A stretch of DNA of 21,455 nucleotides from JBFKOL01 sp041628815. Its GTDB lineage: Bacteria > Bacteroidota > Bacteroidia > Chitinophagales > Saprospiraceae. Position 1 is the stretch's first letter. Each line of letters opens with the position of its first letter. Where the stretch lies: contig JBFKOL010000037.1 of the NCBI GenBank assembly GCA_041628815.1, positions 1 to 21,455 of the forward strand, read 5' to 3'. The translations under genes were made by a program, and so were the position numbers. This document shows positions 1 through 8,800 of the stretch, in pieces. Under the pieces are notes generated by a model that was not told the DNA's origin, did not search any database, and saw only the letters and a list, made by a program, of their open reading frames with translations.

Positions 1-1
1 C

Positions 2-1417
2 GGGGCCCCGAGGGACTCCAGTATCGAAATCAACCTGCTGCCTATCCGGTCCGTCAGGGAAAGGAATGTGGCACTGGAAGACTGCTTTTTTGAGGCACCT
101 GTTATCTTGCCCGATCAGACTAACCGGGTTATTGTTCGACTGGCCAATTACGGAGAACAGGAAAGCGAAGTGCAGATGACCTTGCTCCATCAGGAGCAGG
201 AAAGACCGCAAGGTGTGGTGACACTAGAACCCAACTCTACGAAATTCGATACGATTACATTGCCCGTTTCAGGGACAGGATGGCATCAATTCCAGATCCG
301 GATTGACGACTACCCTGTCCAGTTTGACGATGAACTGTTTGCTTCTTTTCAAATAAAGGACAGGGTTCAGATACTCAACATTTTTGAAAACCAGTCCAAC
401 AATTATCTCGCCTCGGCCATCGAGAGCATGACCTATTATGATTTGAGGCAGGTATCCCGACAATCCGTTAGGTATGATGAGTTTGGTGACTTTGAACTGA
501 TCATTCTGGATGACCTTGTTGATCTTAGTTCAGGGTTGGTCGCCGAGTTGTCAGGATTTGTTGAAGCCGGAGGAAATCTGCTTGTATTTCCTTCAGCACG
601 CGCCAACCTGGACGCATACAACCAGTTAATGGACCGATTGGATACCGATCGCTTTGCATCCTTACAGAATGAAGAGTTTGAGGTGTCCAATCTGAACAGT
701 GAAAATTTTCTTTTCAACGATGTATTTATCAATTCAGGGAAGCAAATCCGACTGCCGCGTACATCCTTACATTACAAGATTATGGATCTCCAGGCACGCA
801 GCAGCATACACATATTGGAATACCGAAACGGCGATCCTTTCCTGTTCAATCATTCTTTTGGAAAAGGGAATACATATGTCGTTACATCACCTCTTTCGAC
901 GGAGTACAACGATCTGGTCCGCAACGCTGAAGTTTTTGTCCCTATGATCTATAAAATGGCTCTTTCTTCGGGTAGTCATCAATCGCTGTACTATACGATC
1001 GGCAGGGACAATATGATTTCCTTTGATCATGTCCTGAGTCCAAACGATGGTAATTACGTGATGTCTGGAAAGACGGAATTCATCCCCGGCATCAATATTA
1101 TAAACAGGCAAACACTACTGGAAGTGAGTGATCAGATCGAAGAAAGCGGATTTTACGTACTGCGTCGGGACGATTCGGTCATCGGCACATTTGCCTTCAA
1201 TTACGACCGCACCGAATCGGACGTGCGGCTATCGGATATGGACGACCTGGCACGATCAATGGGCGAGAGTGTCAAAATCATCAGTGAAGTTGATGCCACC
1301 AACCTCGCAGGATTCATACAGGAAAAGCACGAAGGAATTTTGCTGTGGAGGTGGTGCATTGTTTTCGGATTGATATTTTTGCTCGCAGAATCACTATTGT
1401 TGCGCCTCTGGAAATGA
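2..1417 (+). CDS. BatA-type membrane protein, C-terminal part (5' end outside window)
   Basis: The frame is open from the first bases, so this is the 3' part of a longer gene; the GTG at 68 is only the first start-like codon inside the window. The visible 471 residues have a hydrophilic, beta-rich extracytoplasmic composition, a stretch resembling a von Willebrand-like/GATase-like fold (ELIILDDLV, GGNLLVFPSARA), and one C-terminal membrane helix in the last 27 residues ending LAESLLLRLWK. That tail, and the dihydroorotase-like gene directly downstream, are typical of the Bacteroidota proteins annotated as BatA (N-terminal domain)-containing, usually about 650-700 aa. The BatA N-terminal helices themselves lie outside the window. 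The stop overlaps the next gene's possible first ATG (ATGA), implying translational coupling. The exact function of the family is unknown. Confidence 0.75.
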   Translation, partial: GAPRDSSIEINLLPIRSVRERNVALEDCFFEAPVILPDQTNRVIVRLANYGEQESEVQMTLLHQEQERPQGVVTLEPNSTKFDTITLPVSGTGWHQFQIRIDDYPVQFDDELFASFQIKDRVQILNIFENQSNNYLASAIESMTYYDLRQVSRQSVRYDEFGDFELIILDDLVDLSSGLVAELSGFVEAGGNLLVFPSARANLDAYNQLMDRLDTDRFASLQNEEFEVSNLNSENFLFNDVFINSGKQIRLPRTSLHYKIMDLQARSSIHILEYRNGDPFLFNHSFGKGNTYVVTSPLSTEYNDLVRNAEVFVPMIYKMALSSGSHQSLYYTIGRDNMISFDHVLSPNDGNYVMSGKTEFIPGINIINRQTLLEVSDQIEESGFYVLRRDDSVIGTFAFNYDRTESDVRLSDMDDLARSMGESVKIISEVDATNLAGFIQEKHEGILLWRWCIVFGLIFLLAESLLLRLWK

Positions 1418-1425
1418 CGGCTGCC

Positions 1426-2679
1426 ATGAAAATATTAATAAAAGACGCCACGGTATATGACCCCAACAGCCGTCATCACCTTGATAAAAAGGATATTCTT
1501 GTACAGGATGGCACAATCCTGGAAATAGGGCATGATCTGTCCGACAGGAAAGCACTTTTGATCACTTCTGGTAAACTGTGTGTTTCGCCCGGGTGGCTGG
1601 ATATCGGGGCATTCAATGGTGAACCTGGTTTCGAGTACAGGGAAGATTTGTCAAGCCTGAAAAACGCGGCTGCGGCAGGAGGTTATGTTCGGCTTGCACC
1701 ATTGCCGAACACAATCCCGGTGGCCGACAATTATGCCATCATTCGCAACTTGTTAAGCAGGAATTCAGAACACGCCGTCGAAATTTTTGCCATGGCTTCC
1801 TCCACAAGCGGCTCCAAGGGCACACAGTTGTCTGAAATCTACGACCTCAACCAAGCCGATGTTGTCGCATTCTGCGATGGATACCGGTTGGAGCAGGATC
1901 TCGGCCAACTTGTTCGAACCCTCGATTATATCAAGGGAATCAATGGTCTTCTGGTAAGTCCCTTGCTGAAAGGATGCATCCATCCGAACGGTCAGATGAA
2001 TGAAGGAAACCCGAGTACTCGCCTCGGCATGACGGGAATGCCTGCGGTAGAAGAAGAAATCAATGCCTTCAATTTGCTCAGGCTTGCAGAGTACACTGGA
2101 TGCAGGGTGCTTGCACACAACATCAGCGTGGGTTCAGTCGCCAAGATGTTGACAAAAAATCAATCTCCAAACGTTCATGTGTCCATACCCTATATGAACG
2201 TGATCTTCTCAGATAATGACCTTATGGATTTTGATGTAAACCTGAAGGTATGGCCTCCGTTGCGCAGCGATGAAGACAGAAGGGCCCTGATCAAAATGAT
2301 CAATTCCGGGAAAATTGAGGTGATCAATTCCAATCACATGCCTCTAAGCACCGAAGAAAAAGACCTTGAATTTGGACATGCCCTTTTTGGCGCCACCGGC
2401 CTCGAAACATGCTTTAGGGCCTTGCTTACATACGCTCCTGAAATCAATATAGAACAACTTGTAAACTGCCTCTCGCAAGGTTCTTATAATGCTCTCAGCC
2501 TGGCTCCTCCAAAAGTCGAGGAAGGAGAAAAAGCAGTCTTGACCTTATTTGACCCTGATCACGAAGAACAAAGTGTCGAACAATTTCATTCGAAGTCCAT
2601 GAACAACCCTTTTTTGGGAAAAGCCCTCAAAGGTCGTGTCGTTGGAGTGATCAATGGGAAGGCACAGTTCATCGAATAA
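1426..2679 (+). CDS. Dihydroorotase-like amidohydrolase, probably non-catalytic (PyrC')
   Basis: A 417-aa protein with the overall fold and landmarks of class I dihydroorotase: GEPGFEYRED, AAAAGG, LPNTIPVADN, MNEG, KVWPPLRSDEDR and a short C-terminal beta domain. The catalytic metal site is missing. The usual DxHxH reads DIGAF (residues 59-63), the substrate Arg after it is Gly65, the HCED segment reads SPLL (178-181), the HVS His aligns with Asn232, and the TDHAP Asp is Asn303. It is therefore probably not a working pyrimidine enzyme but a PyrC'-like structural or regulatory subunit, as known for non-catalytic dihydroorotases bound to aspartate transcarbamoylase; that role here is inference. 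ATG 1426 gives the family-typical N-terminus MKILIKDA; ATG 1414, overlapping the upstream stop, is an in-frame alternative that adds four residues. Automatic pipelines will probably label it pyrC. Confidence 0.85.
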   Translation: MKILIKDATVYDPNSRHHLDKKDILVQDGTILEIGHDLSDRKALLITSGKLCVSPGWLDIGAFNGEPGFEYREDLSSLKNAAAAGGYVRLAPLPNTIPVADNYAIIRNLLSRNSEHAVEIFAMASSTSGSKGTQLSEIYDLNQADVVAFCDGYRLEQDLGQLVRTLDYIKGINGLLVSPLLKGCIHPNGQMNEGNPSTRLGMTGMPAVEEEINAFNLLRLAEYTGCRVLAHNISVGSVAKMLTKNQSPNVHVSIPYMNVIFSDNDLMDFDVNLKVWPPLRSDEDRRALIKMINSGKIEVINSNHMPLSTEEKDLEFGHALFGATGLETCFRALLTYAPEINIEQLVNCLSQGSYNALSLAPPKVEEGEKAVLTLFDPDHEEQSVEQFHSKSMNNPFLGKALKGRVVGVINGKAQFIE

Positions 2680-2709
2680 CACCCAACAACGCTTAACATT
2701 ACAAGCAAT

Positions 2710-3231
2710 ATGGAAAACGAAATCAACGTAACCCCTTTTAATACCGGTATAAAGTATGGCACCTACCTGGGAATACTGAGCTGTCTCTTGATGCTGATCG
2801 TGCACTATGGTGGATTACAGGATTACAGCGACCCGGCGGCCAGCAGCAATATGGTCGTTTCACTCGTCCAGTGGATCCTGGTATTCGGACTGATCTATCT
2901 CGGGGTCCGTTATTATCGAAGTCATAATGAAGGACTTCTCACACTGGGTGAAGGACTGACAACCTCAATGTATATCGGCCTCTTTTCAGGTATTATCCTC
3001 GGATTGTTTTCTTACATTTTCGTTGCATACATCGCACCCGAAATGATGGATGCTGTTACTGATGCCATAGATTTTGATGAAATGAGCGAAGAAGAAGCTG
3101 CCATGGCAGAAGATGTGGTAGGTATGTTTGTGTCACCGACCTTTATGGCTTTTTCTGCTTTCATAGGACGCGTTATAGCCGCCTTCTTTTTTGGACTCAT
3201 CGCTGCATTCATTCTCAAAAGAGGCGATTAA
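2710..3231 (+). CDS. DUF4199 family membrane protein
   Basis: A 173-aa integral membrane protein with four predicted helices at about residues 17-34, 50-68, 84-108 and 143-169. A conserved-looking stretch in the first loop (YYRSHNEGLLTLGEGL) is typical of the DUF4199 family of Bacteroidota. An acidic loop (residues 113-136, rich in D/E/M) lies between helices 3 and 4. It starts 30 bp after the dihydroorotase-like gene on the same strand and precedes a polyprenyl-phosphate glycosyltransferase, an order often seen in this phylum. That suggests a role with the transferase or in the envelope, but no function is established. The family call is confident, the role unknown. Confidence 0.8.
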   Translation: MENEINVTPFNTGIKYGTYLGILSCLLMLIVHYGGLQDYSDPAASSNMVVSLVQWILVFGLIYLGVRYYRSHNEGLLTLGEGLTTSMYIGLFSGIILGLFSYIFVAYIAPEMMDAVTDAIDFDEMSEEEAAMAEDVVGMFVSPTFMAFSAFIGRVIAAFFFGLIAAFILKRGD

Positions 3232-3268
3232 AACATATGATTTTTTATAATATAAGACTGATTAAGGT

Positions 3269-3276
3269 TACTTTTG
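3269..3276 (+). promoter_or_regulatory. Possible Bacteroidota -7 element for the glycosyltransferase gene
   Basis: TACTTTTG matches the TAnnTTTG consensus and lies 16 bp before the ATG at 3293, in a 61-bp AT-rich gap. No TTTG-like -33 element is found at the expected 19-21 bp distance, so this is a weak call. Confidence 0.3.
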
Positions 3277-3292
3277 GTCAGGTCTGCAGTCT

Positions 3293-4225
3293 ATGGACGT
3301 ATCAGTAATTGTTCCGGTATACAATGAAGAAGAGTCACTCACCCCGTTGACCGAATGGGTTGTTGAGGTCCTTAAAAAGGAAAACCTTGAATTTGAGATC
3401 TTTTTTGTCGACGATGGCAGTACGGATCGCTCTTGGGACGTCATTGCCCAACTGAAGAAAAAATACGGTATTGTTCGCGCAATAAAGTTTCGACGTAACT
3501 ACGGGAAGTCCGCAGCTTTGAACATGGGATTTGCCGAAGTCACCGGTGAGGTAGTGGTGACCATGGATGCGGATCTACAGGACAGCCCTGACGAATTGCC
3601 AGGTTTAATACGTATGATACGCGACGAAGGATACGATCTCGTTTCAGGATGGAAGAAAAAAAGGCAAGACCCCATTTCCAAGACTGTTCCGAGTAAACTT
3701 TTTAACTACGTTGCGCGCAAGGCCAGTGGGATATCGCTACATGATTTTAATTGTGGTCTAAAGGCCTATAAGCGACAAGTCGTCAAAGACATTCGTCTTT
3801 ATGGCGATATGCACCGTTGGATACCTATACTTGCCAAATGGGAAGGCTACACTCGAATAGGTGAAAAAGTTGTAGAACACAGGTCGAGGAAATACGGTAT
3901 TTCAAAATTTGGCCCAAAGCGCCTGATCAGCGGATTCCTTGACCTGCTATCCATTTTCTTTGTGGGCAAGTTCAACAAACAGCCCATGCATTTCTTTGGC
4001 ACCTGGGGTATGATTTTCTTCCTGGCGGGTTTCATTATTCTCGTCTACCTGACCATTGGTAAACTGGTGTATCGCATAAGCGGAATTCAGGACAGACCCC
4101 TGTTCTTTCTCGGCATACTTGTCGTAATCATTGGAGCTCAGCTCTTCGTAACGGGATTCATATCAGAACTTGTCATCAGTAATCAAACGAGGGAACACCG
4201 CTACAACGTTGCCGACCATATTTAA
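3293..4225 (+). CDS. Glycosyltransferase family 2, polyprenyl-phosphate type (GtrB/DPM1-like)
   Basis: A 310-aa GT-A glycosyltransferase expected to move a sugar from a nucleotide donor to a polyprenyl phosphate at the inner face of the cytoplasmic membrane. Visible landmarks: VIVPVYNEEESL at the N-terminus, the nucleotide-binding FVDDGSTD (residues 38-45), NYGKSAALN, the metal-binding MDADLQDSPDEL (91-102), DFNCGLKAYK (151-160) and HRSRKYGISKFG. Two C-terminal membrane helices (about 233-258 and 268-292) are typical of the GtrB/DPM1-like group. It follows the DUF4199 gene, possibly in the same operon, although a possible -7 element lies just upstream. The sugar and the final acceptor cannot be read from sequence; undecaprenyl-phosphate glucose or mannose donors feeding lipid A, O-antigen or glycoprotein modification are all plausible. 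Confidence 0.88.
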   Translation: MDVSVIVPVYNEEESLTPLTEWVVEVLKKENLEFEIFFVDDGSTDRSWDVIAQLKKKYGIVRAIKFRRNYGKSAALNMGFAEVTGEVVVTMDADLQDSPDELPGLIRMIRDEGYDLVSGWKKKRQDPISKTVPSKLFNYVARKASGISLHDFNCGLKAYKRQVVKDIRLYGDMHRWIPILAKWEGYTRIGEKVVEHRSRKYGISKFGPKRLISGFLDLLSIFFVGKFNKQPMHFFGTWGMIFFLAGFIILVYLTIGKLVYRISGIQDRPLFFLGILVVIIGAQLFVTGFISELVISNQTREHRYNVADHI

Positions 4226-4291
4226 GAATTCTTTAAGCAAAGACACCCAACTTTCGGGTCTGATATTTCGTTTTCCGCAATAAAGAACATC

Positions 4292-4651
4292 ATGAAATGT
4301 ATCTTGTTTCTTTCGAGCCTCGCACTTCTTTTATCATGCAATAAAGATTCGGACGAATATTGCTTTGCATTTGATGAACGACAGTGCAACACAGACGTCT
4401 GGAAAGAAGGTAGCAGTGCTCAATCCAACCAGGAATTGGTTGAAAAACTGACCGACTACCTTGTCGATCTTGGGGTTAAAGTCGAAGATGTCCAGTTTGA
4501 TCCTGTGTTTTACGATGCCGTCTGTCAAGCATGTGATGTATGCCCTACCGGTCTGCGTTTCTTTGTAAAACTCGGCAGCGATCCTGGTAATAAACTTGCG
4601 CCGCTAAATTTGTTGAATTTTGAAGTTCAGGATTGCAACGGTGTTTTCTAA
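4292..4651 (+). CDS. Small cysteine-rich lipoprotein, unknown function
   Basis: A 119-aa protein with a type II signal peptide: MK, then a hydrophobic stretch and the lipobox LLLSC, with Cys16 as the lipidated residue followed by NKDSDE. The mature part has six more cysteines, including a CxxCxxC cluster (residues 78, 81 and 84) and Cys24, Cys32 and Cys115, suggesting disulfides in the periplasm or at the surface. I do not recognise a family. It sits alone 66 bp after the glycosyltransferase and 117 bp before the RidA-like gene. Translation of the frame is plausible given the clean lipoprotein start and the absence of a competing frame. Export is well supported; function is unknown. Confidence 0.7.
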   Translation: MKCILFLSSLALLLSCNKDSDEYCFAFDERQCNTDVWKEGSSAQSNQELVEKLTDYLVDLGVKVEDVQFDPVFYDAVCQACDVCPTGLRFFVKLGSDPGNKLAPLNLLNFEVQDCNGVF

Positions 4652-4733
4652 TTGTCTATATCGCTTAATCGCATCCCACACTGTCCTCTTGCTCATAGCA
4701 TTCAGGGGTCTCATGCGAGCAAAGAGAATTGGC

Positions 4734-4741
4734 TAACTTTG
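4734..4741 (+). promoter_or_regulatory. Bacteroidota -7 element upstream of the RidA-like gene
   Basis: TAACTTTG matches TAnnTTTG and is followed by GCAG, 27 bp before the ATG at 4769, giving an expected leader of about 20 nt. A -33 TTTG at standard spacing is not evident. Confidence 0.45.
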
Positions 4742-4768
4742 CAGCTGTACCGATAAAAGCCTCAAATT

Positions 4769-5161
4769 ATGTCTCAACTGGAAAGAAGAAACCTTAGCTC
4801 GGGAGCAATGTGGGAAGACATAGTGGGTTATTCGCGGGCAGTGAAGGTGGGCCACACCATCGAGATTTCCGGATGCACGGCAATTGACGGAAATAAGATC
4901 AGGGCGGTGGGCGACCCTTACGGTCAGAGTATCTTCATCCTCGAAAAAATATCGGCATACCTGCAGGAGCTGGGTGCCACGCTTGATGATGTGGTCCGCA
5001 CCAGGATTTACGTGACGGATATTTCACGCTGGGAAGAAGTGGGAAAAGCACACGGAGCATTTTTTGGATCTGTTAAACCAGCCACGGTTATGGTCGAGGT
5101 AAGTGCCCTAATACATCCTGAAATGATGGTTGAAATAGAAGCAACCGCTATTGTTAAATAA
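4769..5161 (+). CDS. RidA/YjgF-family protein lacking the deaminase arginine
   Basis: A 130-aa Rid-family protein spanning the whole small trimeric fold: IEISGCTAI, a LEKISAYLQELGATLDDVVRTRIYVTD stretch (residues 58-84) typical of the family, and the C-terminal VEVSALIHPEMMVEIEA. In canonical RidA an Arg in the PARxxVEV motif (E. coli Arg105) binds the imine acid carboxylate and is needed for 2-iminopropanoate deaminase activity. Here the motif reads KPATVMVEV, with Thr106 at that position, so classical imine deaminase activity is not expected and it resembles the divergent Rid subgroups. It has its own -7 element and stands 3 bp before queE, so the two are probably co-transcribed. The substrate is unknown. 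Confidence 0.85.
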   Translation: MSQLERRNLSSGAMWEDIVGYSRAVKVGHTIEISGCTAIDGNKIRAVGDPYGQSIFILEKISAYLQELGATLDDVVRTRIYVTDISRWEEVGKAHGAFFGSVKPATVMVEVSALIHPEMMVEIEATAIVK

Positions 5162-5164
5162 TCG

Positions 5165-5803
5165 ATGCCCGATTTGAGCTACGCAATCAAGGAAATATAT
5201 TACACCATCCAGGGTGAAGGAGCTCACAGCGGCCGACCTGCTGTTTTTTGCAGGTTTTCCGGGTGCAACCTGTGGTCAGGATTGGAAAAGGACCGCAGCA
5301 GTGCTATCTGCCAATTCTGCGATACCGACTTCTGGGGTACAGACGGAGTCCATGGCGGAAAATACAACGCGGCCGACCTGGTTGCCCGTTGTGCATCTCT
5401 TTGGCCTGACTTTTCTGAACGACCCTTCGTGGTTTGTACCGGGGGAGAGCCGCTGCTTCAGTTGGACACCAAACTGGTTGAAGCTTTTTCGAAAAAAGGT
5501 TGGTACATCGCCATCGAGACGAATGGAACACTACCTGTACCGCTAGGTGTAGATTGGATCTGCGTAAGCCCAAAGGCCAATACAGAAATTAAGGTCAACA
5601 AAGGCAACGAATTGAAGCTGGTATATCCACAGGATCACTGTAGTCCTTCACAATTCGAAACCCTTGACTTTGAACACTTTTCCCTTCAACCAAAAGATGA
5701 TACAAATCGCCTCGAACATACCAGGAGATGTGTAGAATATTGCATGTTGCATCCGAAGTGGAAACTCAGCGTACAGACCCATAAGTACATCGGGATACCT
5801 TGA
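5165..5803 (+). CDS. queE: 7-carboxy-7-deazaguanine synthase
   Basis: A 212-aa radical SAM enzyme that converts 6-carboxytetrahydropterin to 7-carboxy-7-deazaguanine, the ring-forming step toward preQ0 and queuosine. The N-terminal YTIQGEGAHSGRPAVFCRF is diagnostic. The [4Fe-4S] ligands are Cys34, Cys49 and Cys52, a CX14CX2C arrangement known in one branch of QueE instead of the standard CX3CX2C. CTGGEPLLQ (91-99) is the SAM-binding GGEP motif; ETNGT (118-122), the VSPKA segment and a C-terminal QTHKYIGIP complete the family pattern. The ATG lies 3 bp after the RidA-like stop. No queC, queD or queF is in the window, so the rest of the pathway must be elsewhere. It ends 34 bp from the convergent nuclease-helicase gene. 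Confidence 0.93.
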   Translation: MPDLSYAIKEIYYTIQGEGAHSGRPAVFCRFSGCNLWSGLEKDRSSAICQFCDTDFWGTDGVHGGKYNAADLVARCASLWPDFSERPFVVCTGGEPLLQLDTKLVEAFSKKGWYIAIETNGTLPVPLGVDWICVSPKANTEIKVNKGNELKLVYPQDHCSPSQFETLDFEHFSLQPKDDTNRLEHTRRCVEYCMLHPKWKLSVQTHKYIGIP

Positions 5804-5837
5804 ACACAGCATGCTGCCCTGGCATTCGGCGGATACC

Positions 5838-8800
5838 TCAATTCAACTTGTATGAAGATGACATAATATGGGCGTAACCGGGGCTGGCAGAAAGAAAACT
5901 TTCATTCCCAATCAAAATAAATTGCTCGCGCGCCCGGGTGAATGCCACATTCAGTTTTCGATCGATCCCATCATCCGATAACGAGACCAGGGCGCCCATA
6001 TGAAAAGGTGCGTTGATGGCGGTAGAAAAAAGGATGACATCACGCGCTCCACCTTGGTAGCGCTCTACCGTATCCACCGTGATCAGGGAGGCCCATTCAT
6101 CTTCCAGCTCTCTGAGGGCTGACAAGATCGTTGCAATCTGTGCTCTGAATGGTGTTATCACCCCAATGGAATCTTCTTCCAACTTACGGTCGTTCTTCCG
6201 GTACAATTCCATCAGGTCCTTGATAATGCGGACGACCCAGTCGGCCTCATACCTGTTGACTTTCAGGTTTTCTCCTGTGAGATCAGTTTCCGACGGGACA
6301 AATATCAGGCGGTGTGAAAGGTATGCCAGGTGCTTCGGTATTCTAAAATCAAGAACCGAAGCTGACTTCAGCCGATCGATGCCTGGGAGCGGTTGAAGTG
6401 CACCCTCGTAGTACAATTCATTGGGTATGACCATTAGGTCAACATGCATCCTTCCTTGAAATGTCAGTGTCCCAAAAGCATGAGTCCAAGCCATTTTTCT
6501 GGCTCGCAAGTACATCCGCTCAAAAAGAGAATTGGAAAATGAAGTTATTCCCACCTGGCTTATGTTGGAATCAGCTTTACTTCCATTTCCATTTTTTTCA
6601 TCCTGCAGGACGACAGCAGGCAATTGAAGGTGGTCACCTATCAATATGAACTTGCTCACCCGGCTCAAAAGTCCTACAAGAGCTGGTTCTAGTATTTGCG
6701 AAGCTTCATCTACAATGGCAATGTCAAATTTCAACAAGTCGAAAAGGTCTGCTCTGCCCATGATTGAAGCCACCGTACCGATCACAATTCTTTGTCGGTC
6801 GAGAAATTGCCTCATATCTCTCCTGTTCTTTATCGTCCGTATCCTCTCCTGTAACAATAGGGGTTTGTATGTCTCTGACGTACTGTAACGCGATCCAATC
6901 CTGACATACTCATCATTGATATCCAACTGACCTATTGCGTGGCACATTTCATCGACCGCCCGATTCGTGTATGCCAGCAAGAGCATCCTTTTATCTCGTT
7001 GTTGGTAATGATGGTCAACCAATGCCTTGAATACAATGCTTGTCTTGCCTGTTCCGGGAGGCCCCCATAGCAGATAGTACTCTTCGGCAGCTACAGCCCT
7101 CCGCAGTATTTCGTATTGTTCGTCGGTCATGCCTTCTGGCCTCTTTACATCGGTAGGTTCATGACATTCCGGGTTAGCTACTCCCATCAGGACGGATCTT
7201 TTTCTATCCGGTGATTTCATGAATGTAAAAAGGCTTTTAGTCATGGCGTGGTAACCGTTTTCAAGGACGTCGTGTTCCAGGTGCCAAAAATCGTGCGCCC
7301 GGAACACAGCCGCATTTTCCTGTTTGCTTCTCAACCTGATGGTCACAGATTCTTCATTCAAACCCGTAACTGAACACTTGAAGACCTGGCTCTTTAAGAT
7401 GCTGTCCCGGCGATCGAGCTCAGGATAAAAAACCGCTACGTCTCCAATCCTGAAATTGTGTAACTCTGAAGTTATGGGGGATCTTTTAAGCACCATTTTA
7501 GGATCTTCCTCGATTGCTTTATTCTCCACAATCTCGAGATGGTTGATGATATTAAAGGATTCCTGCTTTTTCGAAAGGCTGTCTCTCCACAGGGATGCCA
7601 AGCCCTTGAGGCGATCCTGGCTTTCATCTCCCAATTTCGCCAGGTATTGTTCCCTTATAACAAATCCCACCCCCCTGTTGAAATAATCCCGCTCCAAAGG
7701 AGACAAGGTCTTCAAAGTACCTTCAAAATCTTCGAGATCCCCGGCGAGAAATCCCTTAACGGACTGCACACTTTTCGAAACATAGTTTTTAATGTATCGA
7801 TAGACATCGTTATCATCATTGGCAAGGGCCTGGTCATGCATCCAACACCGATTACGTACTTTAAGGGCCTCTCGCTGCTCACTTTTTAGGACAGGAGCAA
7901 AACGGAGTTGCCTGGATTGTTCACGAGAATAAAGAAGAAAATTCGTACGCTTAACCTGGTTGGTGTACACCGATTCAATCAACATGTCGTAGAGCAGGGT
8001 CTGATGGTAGTGACTGTTAGACATTCCATAGGCATTGGGTCTGAAGGGTGCCCCACTTTTGAGTTCTACAATCGAAGCCTTTTCACCTGACTTTGTAAAC
8101 AAATCGAGACGACCTTGTATCCCGTATTTCGCCGAATAAAATGCCGGCTCCAGGTAACACGTCTTAATCGTTAGTCCAAGACCCGGCAGTTCCGCCGTGA
8201 CCATTTCTTTAATACTTGTGAAATGCCGCCGTAGTTGACCGATCATTTCCTTAATGTCGCTATCGCTGAAGCGGGTGAGGGATAGCGGGTAAAGCTGGAA
8301 TATCCTGCCGACCATCACATCGAATGTCTGGTCGGGATTAAAGATGAGCTGGTCCAGGAAATAGTTAGCCACATTCCCAATGATAATGGGCATGGATGGC
8401 GGCTTGTCTACGAATCGTCGAAGCATGTAGCCCAGCTCGTGCGTCTCGAACGCACCAAAACACTCGGATATTGAAGTTACATCGTACAGGCAATCCGGTT
8501 CAAGGACAAAACTGGAGGGATAAAGATGTCCTTTCTCATTTACTTTTACCTGTACAAGGTTGCACATGACAGGCAGACAACTGTTTTTTGCCAGCTCAGA
8601 GAAAAACACGCCATAGTCTTCATTAAAGTCGGGTTGATCGAAGCGTACTATTACTTTTTCGTAAGGAGCCGCATAAGACCGTGCTTTAAGGATCTTTTTT
8701 TCGGGTAAAATCTCTTGCAGAAAGACCATTTTCTCCGGGTAGTAACTTTGCCATTCTTCATCCGCACCACGACGCCATTGCCGGTACGCTGCTTCAATGT

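Noticed and set aside
1345..1425. 27-residue upstream extension of the dihydroorotase-like protein
   Set aside because: It overlaps the membrane helix of the upstream gene in another frame; the family starts at MKILIK.
4239..4260. Possible terminator hairpin after the glycosyltransferase
   Set aside because: The AGACACCC/CGGGTCT stem has a bulge and only about six pairs, and the T-rich stretch is distant.
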